A program made the translations under genes and the position numbers. A DNA stretch of 64,000 nucleotides from Microbacterium marinum (GTDB lineage: Bacteria; Actinomycetota; Actinomycetes; Actinomycetales; Microbacteriaceae). The stretch's first letter is position 1; each line of letters opens with the position of its first letter. Positions 1 through 11,612 of this stretch are shown piece by piece. A model generated the notes under the pieces. The model searched no databases and was not told where the DNA came from. It saw only the letters and a list, made by a program, of their open reading frames with translations. The stretch is taken from contig NZ_JACHMD010000001.1 of NCBI RefSeq assembly GCF_014204835.1, positions 1,426,001-1,490,000 on the forward strand, in the 5' to 3' direction.

Positions 1-986
1 AGCCGTATGCCTCGGCGGTCTCGCTGAACTTCACGCTCGCACTCGTCATCGCGAACATGGCGGCGAGGGCAGGTGCGATGCCGATGCCGGCGACGAACAG
101 CGACGCGCCCATCCACCACGCATTGAGGGAGACGACGATCGCGGTCACACCGACGGTGACGACGGCGAGCCGCCGCGCCATCGCCCACGGCCCGATCGGG
201 ACGTGTCCGAACGTGAGGCCGCCGGCGAGACTGCCGACCGCGAACACCGCGAGCACGAGGCCCGCCTCGAGGCCGTCGTGCCCGAACGCCGCAACGACAC
301 CCGCCTCGACCGCCGCGCATGCGCCGATGAGGAGGAACCCGGTGACCGTACCGAGCAGCACGACGGGCTTGCCGAGCACCCGGCCGAAGCCGCGGCGGCT
401 GCGCGGGATCCGCACTCGGCCGACCTCGGGGGAGAGGATGAACCACGCGCACCCGCCGATGAGGATCGCGACGATCAGCAGGAGTGCCTCAACGGTGCCC
501 ACCTGGGTCGCGACGAGCGTCGTGACGACCGGCGCGAGGATCCAGATGATCTCCTGCAGGCTCGCATCGAGCGAGAAGAGCGGGGTGAGCTGGCGGGACG
601 TGACGATCTTCGGATAGATCGTGCGCACGGCGGGCTGGATTGGCGGGTTGGAGATACCGGCGAGGAAGCCGAAGACAATGAAGCCGGGCAGGCCCAGCGG
701 CACGATCGCGAGGACGAGGATCGCGGCGGCGCAGACGGCGGCGGTGAGGGTCAGGACCCGGCGCATGCCCCAGATGCCCATCCACCGGCTCGTCACCGGT
801 CCCGAGATCGCCTGACCGACGGATGCCGCGGCGAGGACGACCCCGGCGGCGCCGTACGAGCCGGTGGACTGTTCGACGTGGAGGAGCACGGCGAGGCTCG
901 TCATTCCGCTGGGGAAGCGTGCCGTCAGCTGCGCCGCGATGATGCGCGCGACGCCGGGGGCGCGCAGAAGCTCCGAGTATCCCGCC
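1..986 (-). CDS. MFS transporter, C-terminal end cut by window start
   Basis: About 328 residues of a multi-span membrane protein are visible. Hydrophobic segments alternate with short loops, for example LTLTAAVCAAAILVLAIVPL and an MFS-like loop SRWMGIWGMRR between early helices. Family: major facilitator superfamily, DHA/YbfB-like efflux type; the substrate cannot be told. The start is the GTG at 986, because an in-frame TGA lies only two codons upstream. A -10-like TACGAT sits exactly six bases before that GTG, so the mRNA is probably leaderless. The gene runs off the window, so length and C-terminus are unknown. It is divergent from the nrd operon, with 451 bp between. Confidence 0.85.
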
Positions 987-1292
987 ACCGCTCAATCGTA
1001 CGGGGAACCGCCGACGGTGCTGGGGGCGGGAGCGGACGCGACACGCCCGACACGCCGCGACACGCCGTCTCCTCCGGATCGGGGTGTCGGAGGCCCCTCG
1101 TACCGTCCAACCTGTGGATGACTGCGAGGCAGCGGGTGTGAATTGCGCGTGATCCTGGCCTTTTCGAGCTCTCGGATTCGATCGCCGGGTGTGGATGAAA
1201 CGGTGGACAACATGTGTTGTACCTGTGGAGGACGGTGAGAAAACTACACGGATGTAACTACTAGCCCTTGTGGTGCCCCCCAGTGTCCGTAC

Positions 1293-1305
1293 CCATATGT
1301 AGTAT
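1293..1305 (+). promoter_or_regulatory. Putative nrdHIEF promoter with NrdR-box-like overlap
   Basis: A good -10 element TAGTAT lies at 1300-1305. It would place transcription start near 1312 and give a leader of about 126 nt. CCATATGTAG (1293-1302) matches most of the NrdR box core as I remember it (CWATATATWG) and overlaps the -10, as a repressor site should. The usual second, helically phased NrdR box is not obvious; the palindrome at 1207-1220 is the only candidate and is far away. The promoter call is better supported than the NrdR call. Confidence 0.4.
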
Positions 1306-1309
1306 TGAG

Positions 1310-1333
1310 CTCCCGGCGGGCAGTTGCCGGGAG
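1310..1333 (+). promoter_or_regulatory. 5' stem-loop at start of nrd leader
   Basis: CTCCCGGC (1310-1317) pairs perfectly with GCCGGGAG (1326-1333) around an 8-nt loop. If the -10 at 1300-1305 is right, this hairpin forms at the very 5' end of the nrd mRNA, where it could protect the transcript. No U-tract follows, so it is unlikely to be a terminator. Confidence 0.45.
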
Positions 1334-1437
1334 AACAACAGATTTCCCCGGGGACGCAGGTTCCCGGATCCAGGTGGAGGGGACTCCGACAGCCGCGGCG
1401 AGCGGCATCGGATCCCGCAGATGAGAGAGGCCCGAAC

Positions 1438-1671
1438 ATGGCGATCACCGTTTACACCAAGCCGTCCTGCGTCCAGTGCAACGCGACCTACCGCGCGCTG
1501 GATTCGAAGGGCATCGAGTACGACATCCTCGACCTGTCCGAGGACCCGGCGGCGCTCGAGCACGTGAAGTCGCTCGGCTACCTGCAGGCTCCGGTCGTCG
1601 TCACCGACGAGGACCACTGGTCGGGCTTCCGTCCCGACAAGATCGACGAGCTCGCCTCGCGCCTGGTCTGA
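1438..1671 (+). CDS. nrdH: Glutaredoxin-like protein NrdH
   Basis: A 77-residue thioredoxin-fold protein beginning MAITVYTKPSCVQCNATYRA. The CVQC redox motif (residues 11-14) is the NrdH-type active site (C[VM]QC). In the family, NrdH takes electrons from thioredoxin reductase and reduces the class Ib ribonucleotide reductase NrdE in the cytosol. The C-terminal WSGFRPD segment is the conserved NrdH signature. The ATG at 1438 follows AGAGAGG at a workable distance; an upstream in-frame start at 1324 would add residues with no family resemblance. It is first in the nrdHIEF operon and 3 bp from nrdI. Confidence 0.97.
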   Translation: MAITVYTKPSCVQCNATYRALDSKGIEYDILDLSEDPAALEHVKSLGYLQAPVVVTDEDHWSGFRPDKIDELASRLV

Positions 1672-1674
1672 CCG

Positions 1675-2108
1675 ATGAGTGCGGCCGTCATGACCAACGT
1701 GCCGCTGCTCGTCTTCTTCTCGAGCGTGTCGGGCAACACGGCACGTTTCGTCGAGAAGCTCGGGATGCCGGCACGCCGCATCCCTCTCCACTCCACCGAA
1801 CCGCCGCTCCACATCGACGAGCCGTTCGTCCTCATCACCCCCACCTACGGGGGCGGGCAGGGACGCGGCGAGGAGAAGGGGGCGGTTCCCAAGCAGGTCA
1901 TCCGCTTCCTCAATGACGAGGACAACCGGAAGAACCTGCGCGGAGTGATCTCCGCAGGAAACAGCAATTTCGGTGACGCGTTCTGCGTCGCCGGGGACAT
2001 CATCAGCCGCAAGTGTCATGTGCCGCACTTGTACCGGCTCGAAGTATTCGGCACGCCCGAGGACGTGGGCCGCGTGAGCGGCGGATTGGAAGACTGGTGG
2101 AAGCTGCA

Positions 2109-2112
<4 letters not shown>
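1675..2112 (+). CDS. nrdI: Flavodoxin-like maturation protein NrdI
   Basis: A 145-residue protein with the FMN phosphate-binding loop [11 protein letters not shown] near the N-terminus and PTYGGG in the middle, as in NrdI. In the family, NrdI is a small flavoprotein that delivers an oxidant to the dimanganese centre of NrdF. The [14 protein letters not shown] stretch and the C-terminal [10 protein letters not shown] are typical. ATG 1675 is adopted; ATG 1690 is an alternative that would remove five residues. Its stop overlaps the start of nrdE (GTGA), which suggests translational coupling. Confidence 0.96.
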
Positions 2113-5262
<3,150 letters not shown>

Positions 5263-5376
5263 GGTCCTTGTAGGTTCGCGTCGTGTCTGGGCGTGAGGAG
5301 CGGGCTGGCGACAGGTTGACGTGCCCCACAACCGAAAAGTGGTCGGTGGACGCAGGCGCGGTTCGCCCCGGCCGCG

Positions 5377-6348
5377 TCAGCGCGCATTCTCCGGAACGGG
5401 AGCGGTCGAGCCACGCACGATGAGGCTCGGCGGCAGCACCTCCCGGCGCGGCGGCTCACCGGCCTGCAGCGCCGCGAGTGCGGCGTACGCGCGCTCGCCG
5501 AGGAGGTGTCGCGGCTGCTCGACCGTCGTCAACGCCGGCCGCAGCCACGTCGCGAGCTGGGTGTCGTCGTAGCCCACGACGCTGAGGTGCTCGGGCACCC
5601 GCCTGCCGGAGTCGATGATCGCGCCCATCGCCTCCGCCGCGATCCGGTCGGTCGCGGAGAACACCGCCGTCGCATCGGACCCGACGAGTTCCGCCACCGA
5701 TCCGAGAATGAGCGGCGTGAGCCCCATCTCGGTCATCGTCTGTTCGTACGAGCTCGCCCGCTGGCGCGCGGCGACGCGTCCCGACCCGGCGACGTGCGCG
5801 ATCCGCCGGTGACCGAACCCCAGCAGATGATGCACCGCCATCCGGGCACCCAGGCGGTCGTCGTTGCTCACCTGCGACGCCGAGTCCGGCACCTCATCGG
5901 GCCGGCCGACGATGACGACCGGCGCGGCTGAGGCACGCACCGCCGCCGCGGGGATCTGACCCGTCACCGCGATGATCCCGTCGACGCCGAAGCCGCCGAG
6001 ACGCTCCACACCCCTCGCGAGCAGGTCGCGGTCGCCGCGGCCGTCGACGAGCACGACTCCCACGCCGTGGCGGTCGGCGCTGGCCTCGATGCCGTGCACG
6101 ACGTCGACCGCGTACCCGCGCAGGTCGCCGACGAGCACCCCCACCGATCCGCTCCGCCCGCGCACCAGCGACCGCGCCCACGGGTTCGAGCGGTACCCGA
6201 GTTCCCCGGCGACGGCCAGGATGTGTTCCCGCGTGGCATCCCCGACCCCTGCCTGCCCGCGGATCGCGAGAGAGACGAGCGACTTCGACACGCCGGCGGC
6301 TTCGGCGACGTCGTAGAGAGTCGGGCGGCGGCGCAACGAATCGGTCAC
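5377..6348 (-). CDS. LacI-family regulator of the HAD/ECF locus
   Basis: 323 residues: an N-terminal helix-turn-helix (TLYDVAEAAGVSKSLVSLAI, about residues 9-28), then a periplasmic-binding-protein-like ligand domain containing VVGYDDTQLATWLRPALTTV, the usual LacI C-terminal signature. It is divergent from the HAD-ECF operon, which is probably its target. GTG 6348 lies six bases downstream of TAGGAC, so the transcript is likely leaderless, although the six bases happen to read GGAGGT. Two operator-like palindromes sit just upstream of this promoter (6368-6403), implying autoregulation and control of the divergent operon. Confidence 0.9.
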   Translation of the reverse strand: MTDSLRRRPTLYDVAEAAGVSKSLVSLAIRGQAGVGDATREHILAVAGELGYRSNPWARSLVRGRSGSVGVLVGDLRGYAVDVVHGIEASADRHGVGVVLVDGRGDRDLLARGVERLGGFGVDGIIAVTGQIPAAAVRASAAPVVIVGRPDEVPDSASQVSNDDRLGARMAVHHLLGFGHRRIAHVAGSGRVAARQRASSYEQTMTEMGLTPLILGSVAELVGSDATAVFSATDRIAAEAMGAIIDSGRRVPEHLSVVGYDDTQLATWLRPALTTVEQPRHLLGERAYAALAALQAGEPPRREVLPPSLIVRGSTAPVPENAR

Positions 6349-6367
6349 ACCTCCGTCCTAGCAGCGC

Positions 6368-6403
6368 TGGAACGCTCCAGCGCCTTCCAGCTGGAGCGTT
6401 CCA
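6368..6403. promoter_or_regulatory. Paired LacI-type operators between lacI and the HAD-ECF operon
   Basis: Two near-palindromic 12-mers, TGGAACGCTCCA (6368-6379) and TGGAGCGTTCCA (6392-6403), are exact reverse complements of each other, with starts 24 bp apart. Each has the central CG and dyad typical of LacI operators. The first falls between the -10 and -35 of the lacI promoter (-10 TAGGAC, 6355-6360). The pair lies upstream of a -10-like TAGCGT at 6447-6452 for the HAD gene. Confidence 0.7.
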
Positions 6404-6484
6404 CAAGCGTTCACCGGCGGTCGACTGGCGCGTCACCCGCCGTCCCTAGCGTCGAACCACATCGCTCGACAGACAGGACCCGCC

Positions 6485-8086
6485 GTGCCCGACTCCGCTC
6501 TCACCGTCGCCCCTCACGCGCTCCTGCTCGACTTCGGCGGTGTCATCTTCCAGACGGCGAAGCGCCCGACCGGGCGTGACGATTTCGCCGCCCGGATCGT
6601 CCAGCGCGCCGCCCGTGGCGGGTGGGAGATCGAACATGCGCGCGTCCGAGCCTCGCTCGACGCGGCGCTGACGGCGCTCCGGCATTGGAAGCACGCCTCG
6701 AGCCGCCGCCGGACGCCGCGGGAGATGACCCACCGCGAGATCGTCGCGGACTTCGTCGCCGCCGACCTGCCGGGCCCGGTGCGCGCGCTCCTGGTCGCGG
6801 AGGCGGGGGAGGTGCTCGAGGAGATGAACACGACGCTCTCCGATCACGCGCTCCGCCCCGGCATCCGCGACGTCATCGCCGAGGCGACGGCCCGCGGCAT
6901 CCGCTTGGGGATCGTCAGCAACGCCCATGCCGGACGTAGCCACCGCGCGATCCTCGCCGAGCACGGGCTCGACACCGCCTTCGGCGTGCAGGTGTACAGC
7001 GACGAGGTGGGAATGCGCAAACCCCATCCCGGCATGATCGAGCTGGCAGCGACCGCGCTCGGGGTGACGCCCGCGCAGTGCTGGTACGTCGGCGACACGC
7101 AGGACCGCGACGTCGTCGCCGGGCGTCGCGCCGGGGTCGGCGGCATGATCCTCACGACAAGCGGCCACACCGACAATCCGCCCTTCGCGATCGCGGAGAC
7201 GGCGGACGCCGTGTTCCCCACGCCCGAGGGGCTGGCAGAGCTGCTGCGGTCGGCGGCGGCGCCCGCTTCGGCAGCACCCGCGGCGACCACCGAACCCGAG
7301 CCCACCGGGGCGCCCGTCCTGATGATCGACCACGGCGGCGTCATCTCCACAACGGCTCCGGATGCCGCGCTGCTGGACGCGTTCGCGTCGCACCTCGCCC
7401 GGCTGCTGGACGGGCCCGATGAGCCTGTCGACCTCGCCCGCGCACACCTGCTCATCGCGGAGGGGCGGGCCCGGCACGCCGAACGCAAGCGCGCGCAACG
7501 GCAGAACCTCGCCGGCGGCGGCGCGAACCGCGAAGTCGGCGCCCGCGAGTTCTGGCGCGACCTGGTCGGCGCCGACCTCAGCGTGCGCGCGCGCGCCGTG
7601 CTGACCGCCGAAGCCGAGGACCTGATGTTCCGGTACGGCCGCGCGAAGAGCCGCCGCACGCTCCGCACCGGCATGGCGGAGCTGCTCGAGCACTGCCGCG
7701 CCGAAGGCGTCCGGGTCGTCGTGGTCTCCAACACGGTCAGCGGTCGGGCAGTGCGTGCCGAGTGCACCGCGCAGGGAATCGATCCGCTCATCGGGGCCTA
7801 CGTCTGCTCCGACGAGAACGGCTACCGCAAGCCCGACCCACGCATCGTCGAGGAGGCCCTGCGGATCACCGCCGCAGATCCCGCCCGCACCTGGTTCCTC
7901 GGCGACAAGCCACAGAACGACGCCCTTGCGGCGCAATCGATGGGCATCGCCCGCCGCGTCATCGTCCGCGGCGGCACGACGGACGACGACGCCATCGACG
8001 CGGCGGTCCGCTCCGGCGACGTCACCGACGTCGTCTCCGAACCCGGCGACCTCATCGACCTGCTCGCCGCCCCCGCCCGCATCTGA
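6485..8086 (+). CDS. Tandem fused HAD-family hydrolase (two HAD domains)
   Basis: 533 residues with two complete HAD-like halves. Domain 1 starts with LLLDFGGVIFQT (Asp16) and carries IVSNAHAG and a motif IV region WYVGDTQDRDV. Domain 2 starts with LMIDHGGVIST (Asp282) and carries VVVSNTVSG and WFLGDKPQNDA. In both, the second Asp of the usual DxD motif is replaced (DFGGV, DHGGV), as in the HAD-IA subgroup with DxGG/DxGN motifs. Function: probably phosphatase or dehalogenase-type hydrolysis; the substrate is unknown. GTG 6485 is preceded by AGGA at six bases. It heads the operon with the ECF importer, so the substrate may be what the importer brings in. Confidence 0.8.
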   Translation: MPDSALTVAPHALLLDFGGVIFQTAKRPTGRDDFAARIVQRAARGGWEIEHARVRASLDAALTALRHWKHASSRRRTPREMTHREIVADFVAADLPGPVRALLVAEAGEVLEEMNTTLSDHALRPGIRDVIAEATARGIRLGIVSNAHAGRSHRAILAEHGLDTAFGVQVYSDEVGMRKPHPGMIELAATALGVTPAQCWYVGDTQDRDVVAGRRAGVGGMILTTSGHTDNPPFAIAETADAVFPTPEGLAELLRSAAAPASAAPAATTEPEPTGAPVLMIDHGGVISTTAPDAALLDAFASHLARLLDGPDEPVDLARAHLLIAEGRARHAERKRAQRQNLAGGGANREVGAREFWRDLVGADLSVRARAVLTAEAEDLMFRYGRAKSRRTLRTGMAELLEHCRAEGVRVVVVSNTVSGRAVRAECTAQGIDPLIGAYVCSDENGYRKPDPRIVEEALRITAADPARTWFLGDKPQNDALAAQSMGIARRVIVRGGTTDDDAIDAAVRSGDVTDVVSEPGDLIDLLAAPARI

Positions 8087-8124
8087 CCCGACCGCCTCAC
8101 CCGACCCCGAAGACAGAGGACGCC

Positions 8125-9021
8125 ATGACCGACACCCGCACCTACGAACGCGCCGGAACGCTCCGCGGCATCGGCGCACCCGGCGGAGAACTGACCACTC
8201 CGCAGAAGCTCATGATCTTCGTGCTGTCGATGTCCCTGTTCGGGCTGTCGAACATCATCCTGGAGATCATCCCCGATGTGACGCTCGGCCCCGTTGACAT
8301 CTCGGTGTCGTACTTCGTCTTCGTCCCGCTGACGATGGTGGCCCTGTTCAGCCCGTTCTGGGCAGCGCTGGGCGCGCCGCTCGGTGAGATCATCTTCACC
8401 GACCTGCTCATGGGCGATTTCTCGGGCCTGGCGGAGGTGGAGGGCTTCATCCAGATGTTCCTCGCTCTGTACATCGCCGGCACGCTCATCCGTGACCCGC
8501 GCAGTCGCGGTCAAATCTGGATCGGCGCCATCATGATCGTCGTCATCGACAAGGTGCTGTCCGCCCTCGTCGACCTCACGAAGGTCTGGGTCGGTCTGGA
8601 GGAGGCCGAGCTCGTCGAGGGTCTGCCCGAGTCGATTCTCGCGATCGAGGGAATCGGTCTCGGTGTCGACCTGCTGGTGAGCGGCATCCTCTTCGGAGCC
8701 ATCCCCGCCATGTGGCTGATCCCGGCGCTGCACGGCAAGATCGAGCCGCTCCTCGGCATCCGACCGCGCGTCAAGGGGGAGCCGATCCCGGGAGCAGCCC
8801 CCAAGGCCGGCTGGTTCGTGATCGCCGCGATCCTGCTGTCGATCGCCTCCTTCTTCTTCGCCTTCCTCGAAGCGTGGGACATCGCGATCGGAACGGTCGA
8901 CACCGAGCTCCGCGACCAGTACGGCGACGGCTTCCTCTGGGTGAGCGTGGGCACGATCGTCGTGCTGACCACCATCGCCATCGCGCTCTTCGCTGCACAC
9001 CGTCGCCGGACCCGTCCGTGA
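8125..9021 (+). CDS. Membrane substrate-binding (S-like) component of an ECF importer
   Basis: 298 residues, mostly hydrophobic with about seven or eight membrane segments (for example LMIFVLSMSLFGLSNIILEI and VVIDKVLSALVDL). It is called an S component because it is followed immediately by a fused ECF ATPase and an EcfT protein. It is larger than typical S components (about 180-220 residues), with a C-terminal extra helical pair. The substrate is not recognisable. ATG 8125 follows AGAGGA; the longer frame upstream overlaps the HAD gene. Its stop overlaps the next start (GTGA). Confidence 0.75.
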   Translation: MTDTRTYERAGTLRGIGAPGGELTTPQKLMIFVLSMSLFGLSNIILEIIPDVTLGPVDISVSYFVFVPLTMVALFSPFWAALGAPLGEIIFTDLLMGDFSGLAEVEGFIQMFLALYIAGTLIRDPRSRGQIWIGAIMIVVIDKVLSALVDLTKVWVGLEEAELVEGLPESILAIEGIGLGVDLLVSGILFGAIPAMWLIPALHGKIEPLLGIRPRVKGEPIPGAAPKAGWFVIAAILLSIASFFFAFLEAWDIAIGTVDTELRDQYGDGFLWVSVGTIVVLTTIAIALFAAHRRRTRP

Positions 9022-10718
9022 CCGACGACCCCATCATCCGGGTCGAGAACCTCTCGTTCCGCTACCCGGGCGCCACCGAGGACACGCTCCGCAACGTCTC
9101 GATCTCGATCCACCGCGGCGACTTCGTCGCGGTGGTCGGGGGCAACGGGGCCGCCAAGACCACGCTCTGCAAGACGTTCAACGGACTGATCCCGCACTAC
9201 TGGGCAGGCGAGTTCGCGGGCTCGGTGCACGTCGACGGTGTCGACACCTACACCTCGAGCGTCGCCGACCTCTCCACCACGGTCGGGTACGTGTACCAGG
9301 ACTTCCAGAATCAGCTCGTGCGTCCCACCGTCTCGGACGAAGTCGCTTTCGGTCCGCTGAACTTCGGCTGGGACGACCATGCCGAACGGGCGCAGGCGGC
9401 TCTGGGCGCGCTGGGGATCGGCGACCTCGGGGGCCGGTTCATCTGGCAGCTCTCCGGCGGCCAGGCGCACCTGACCGCGCTCGCCGGAGCGGTCGCCCTC
9501 GCCCCGGCCGTCATCATCGTCGACGAGCCGGTGGCCGAGCTGGATCCCGCGCGCGCCGAGGAGATCTACGAGCGACTCACTTTCCTCAACCGCGAGCACG
9601 GCACGACCGTGATCACGATCGAGCATCACGCCGAGTTCATCGCCCGGTACGCCAAAACCGTGCTCCTCATGGCGCACGGCACTCCCGTCTGGCACCTCCC
9701 GGTCGAGGAGGCGCTGCTGCGCTCGGCAGAGCTCGAGGAGCACGGCATCCCTGCGCCGCAACCGGTCTCGGCGCTGCACCGCCTCGGCATCCGTTCCGCT
9801 CCGCGCACACCGGAGGAGGCGGCCGACGTGCTCCGAGCGCATGACGTGCACGTCGACGGGGCTGCGGTTGTCGTGGCCTCGGACCGGGCCGCCGAGCGCG
9901 TCGTCGCCCACATCGAGGGCGTCTCGCACGGCTACCGCTCGGTGGGAGGCGGGATCACCCCCGTCCTCGAGGATCTCGATCTGACCGTGTACGAGGGCGA
10001 TCGGGTTGCGCTCGTCGGCGGCAACGGGGCCGGCAAGTCCACGCTCATGAAGCTGCTCGCCGGCATAACCGTCGCACGGACGGGAGAAGTGACGGTCGAG
10101 GGGCGGAACACCCGCGCCGTCTCCGCCCGTCGCATGGCGGAGACGGTCGCGTACCTCCCGCAGCACCCGGAGACGATGTTCCTGCGCAGCAGCGTGCGCG
10201 AAGACGTCGCGCTGACCCCGCGCACACGGAGAGCTCCCGACGCCGACCGCATCGTCGAGCAGGTGCTCGCGCGCGTGCGGCTGGAGGAGCTCGCCGACCG
10301 TGACGGGCGGATGCTCTCCGGCGGACAGCAGCGCCGCGCGGCGCTCGCGATCGGCCTCGCGATGCGCCCCCGTCTGCTGCTCCTCGACGAACCGACCGCG
10401 AGCCTCGACGTGCGCAGCCGCGACGACGTCACCGCGATGCTCGCGGAGCTCGCCGACACGATCTCCTGCGCCATCGTCGCGACGCACGACATGCAGCTCG
10501 TCGCCGAGTGGGCGAACCGTGTGATCGTCCTGGAAGGTGGCCGGGTGCGTGCCGACCTGACTCCGCGTGAGCTGTTCGCCCACCCCGAGCTGGCGCAGAC
10601 ACTCCGCCCGCCGCACATCACCCGACTGGGCACCCTGTTGCGGGTCGACCCCGTCCCGCTGTCGGTCGACGAGTTCGTCGCCGCCGTGTCCGTCCCGGTC
10701 CGGACGGCGGTCGCTTGA
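9018..10718 (+). CDS. Fused double ATP-binding protein of ECF importer
   Basis: 566 residues with two ABC ATPase domains in one chain. Domain 1: Walker A GGNGAAKTT (41-49), Q-loop YQDFQNQLV, signature LSGGQ (145-149), Walker B VIIVDEP (164-171) and H-loop IEHH. Domain 2: Walker A GGNGAGKST (334-342), signature LSGGQ (433-437), Walker B LLLLDEP. The first Walker A has Ala46 where Gly is nearly invariant, so that site may bind or hydrolyse ATP poorly. In the family this pair drives the EcfT-S complex. GTG 9018 overlaps the previous stop; its own stop overlaps the ecfT start (TGATG). Confidence 0.92.
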   Translation: MTDDPIIRVENLSFRYPGATEDTLRNVSISIHRGDFVAVVGGNGAAKTTLCKTFNGLIPHYWAGEFAGSVHVDGVDTYTSSVADLSTTVGYVYQDFQNQLVRPTVSDEVAFGPLNFGWDDHAERAQAALGALGIGDLGGRFIWQLSGGQAHLTALAGAVALAPAVIIVDEPVAELDPARAEEIYERLTFLNREHGTTVITIEHHAEFIARYAKTVLLMAHGTPVWHLPVEEALLRSAELEEHGIPAPQPVSALHRLGIRSAPRTPEEAADVLRAHDVHVDGAAVVVASDRAAERVVAHIEGVSHGYRSVGGGITPVLEDLDLTVYEGDRVALVGGNGAGKSTLMKLLAGITVARTGEVTVEGRNTRAVSARRMAETVAYLPQHPETMFLRSSVREDVALTPRTRRAPDADRIVEQVLARVRLEELADRDGRMLSGGQQRRAALAIGLAMRPRLLLLDEPTASLDVRSRDDVTAMLAELADTISCAIVATHDMQLVAEWANRVIVLEGGRVRADLTPRELFAHPELAQTLRPPHITRLGTLLRVDPVPLSVDEFVAAVSVPVRTAVA

Positions 10719-11542
10719 TGGCTCGCGCGCACCACGACGTCCTGTCGGTCCAGTGGATCAAACTGGAACTCATCCGCACGGCGTACGCGACCCGCGGCGG
10801 ACTGTTCGCCGCCATGGACCCCCGCGCGGTGGTCGTCTGGTACATCGGCCTCGCGCTCGTGCCTTGGTTCACCCACAACGTGACCGTGCTCGCCGGACTG
10901 TTCGTGCTCGGGGTGATCTCCGTCGCCCTCGCCCGCGTCGGCCCCCTGATCCTCGGCCTGTTCGTGATCGGTGCCGGGTTCGAGATCCTCTACCTGTTCA
11001 TCGCGGCGTGGCTCTTCGGCGGCAACCTCGACACCCTCATCGCCCTCGCCGTACTGAACCTCAAACTCGGCGTCGTCGCGCTCGCGAGCATGGCGGCGTT
11101 CGTGTCGCTCGATCCCGAGAAGCTGTCCGACGCACTGCTGGCGTTCCGTGCCCCGCAGATGCTCGCGTTCGGCGTCAGCTACGGCTACCGGATGCTGCCG
11201 ATCCTCGTGGAGCAGTTCAGTGACGTCTTCGAGAGCTACCGCCTGCGCGTCGCGCCGCCGGAACGACCGGGACTGCTGGGGTGGCGTAGCGGCATCCAAT
11301 TCGTGCAGATGGCGGTGCTGTCGTTCTATCCGATCTTCCTCAACACCGCCCGGTCGGTGCGCACGACCGTCGAAGCGCTCGAGACGCGCGGCTTCACCCG
11401 TTCGACGGATGCGGGGTCCTCCCGGCGCCTCCGCCTCGCCCGGCTGCGCATCACCCCGCGCGATGTCATCGTCCCCATCGTGACGGCGGTCGGGATCGTG
11501 GCGGCGTTCAGCGTGGGGGAGATGTACCCGCTCTACCGCTGA
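10718..11542 (+). CDS. EcfT-type transmembrane coupling protein
   Basis: 274 residues. The N-terminal half holds several membrane spans (LVPWFTHNVTVLAGLFVLG and onwards). The C-terminal half carries EcfT coupling-helix features around FGVSYGYRMLPILVEQFSDV and VRTTVEALETRGFTR, the latter matching the conserved A-R-G coupling motif region that docks onto the ATPases. ATG 10718 overlaps the previous stop. It completes an S-AA-T operon. Confidence 0.88.
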   Translation: MARAHHDVLSVQWIKLELIRTAYATRGGLFAAMDPRAVVVWYIGLALVPWFTHNVTVLAGLFVLGVISVALARVGPLILGLFVIGAGFEILYLFIAAWLFGGNLDTLIALAVLNLKLGVVALASMAAFVSLDPEKLSDALLAFRAPQMLAFGVSYGYRMLPILVEQFSDVFESYRLRVAPPERPGLLGWRSGIQFVQMAVLSFYPIFLNTARSVRTTVEALETRGFTRSTDAGSSRRLRLARLRITPRDVIVPIVTAVGIVAAFSVGEMYPLYR

Positions 11543-11555
11543 GCCCGGCCTCCGC

Positions 11556-11579
11556 GGGGAACCTGTGACGTCGTTCCCC
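11556..11579 (+). terminator. Hairpin downstream of ecfT
   Basis: GGGGAAC (11556-11562) pairs with GTTCCCC (11573-11579) around a 10-nt loop, 14 bp after the ecfT stop. No T-run follows, so this is only a possible terminator or 3'-end stabiliser before the MarR promoter. Confidence 0.35.
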
Positions 11580-11612
11580 ACCTTGCGGCGCACGGACTCC
11601 TAGACTCGTGCC

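Larger units (their letters stand above)
987..1437. other. Intergenic region upstream of nrdH
   Basis: No gene is supported in this 451-bp gap. It holds the likely promoter of the MFS gene (TACGAT at 993-998, minus strand). It also has two copies of TGTGGATGA (1113-1121, 1190-1198) and a weaker third (TGTGGAGGA, 1224-1232). These resemble the reverse of a DnaA box with one mismatch. An inverted repeat ACAACA-TG-TGTTGT lies at 1207-1220. The nrd promoter and 5' leader occupy the right part. Longer open frames here run antisense or lack any family signal. Confidence 0.6.

Noticed and set aside
203..1141. Plus-strand protein of about 310 residues
   Set aside because: It is antisense to the MFS transporter and has the biased Arg/Glu/Asp content of a shadow frame.
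1240..1437. Cobalamin riboswitch in the nrd leader
   Set aside because: No B12-box or matching core was found, and the operon is class Ib, which does not use B12.
5263..5376. Terminator between nrdF and lacI
   Set aside because: Only short imperfect stems are present in this 114-bp gap; no convincing hairpin.
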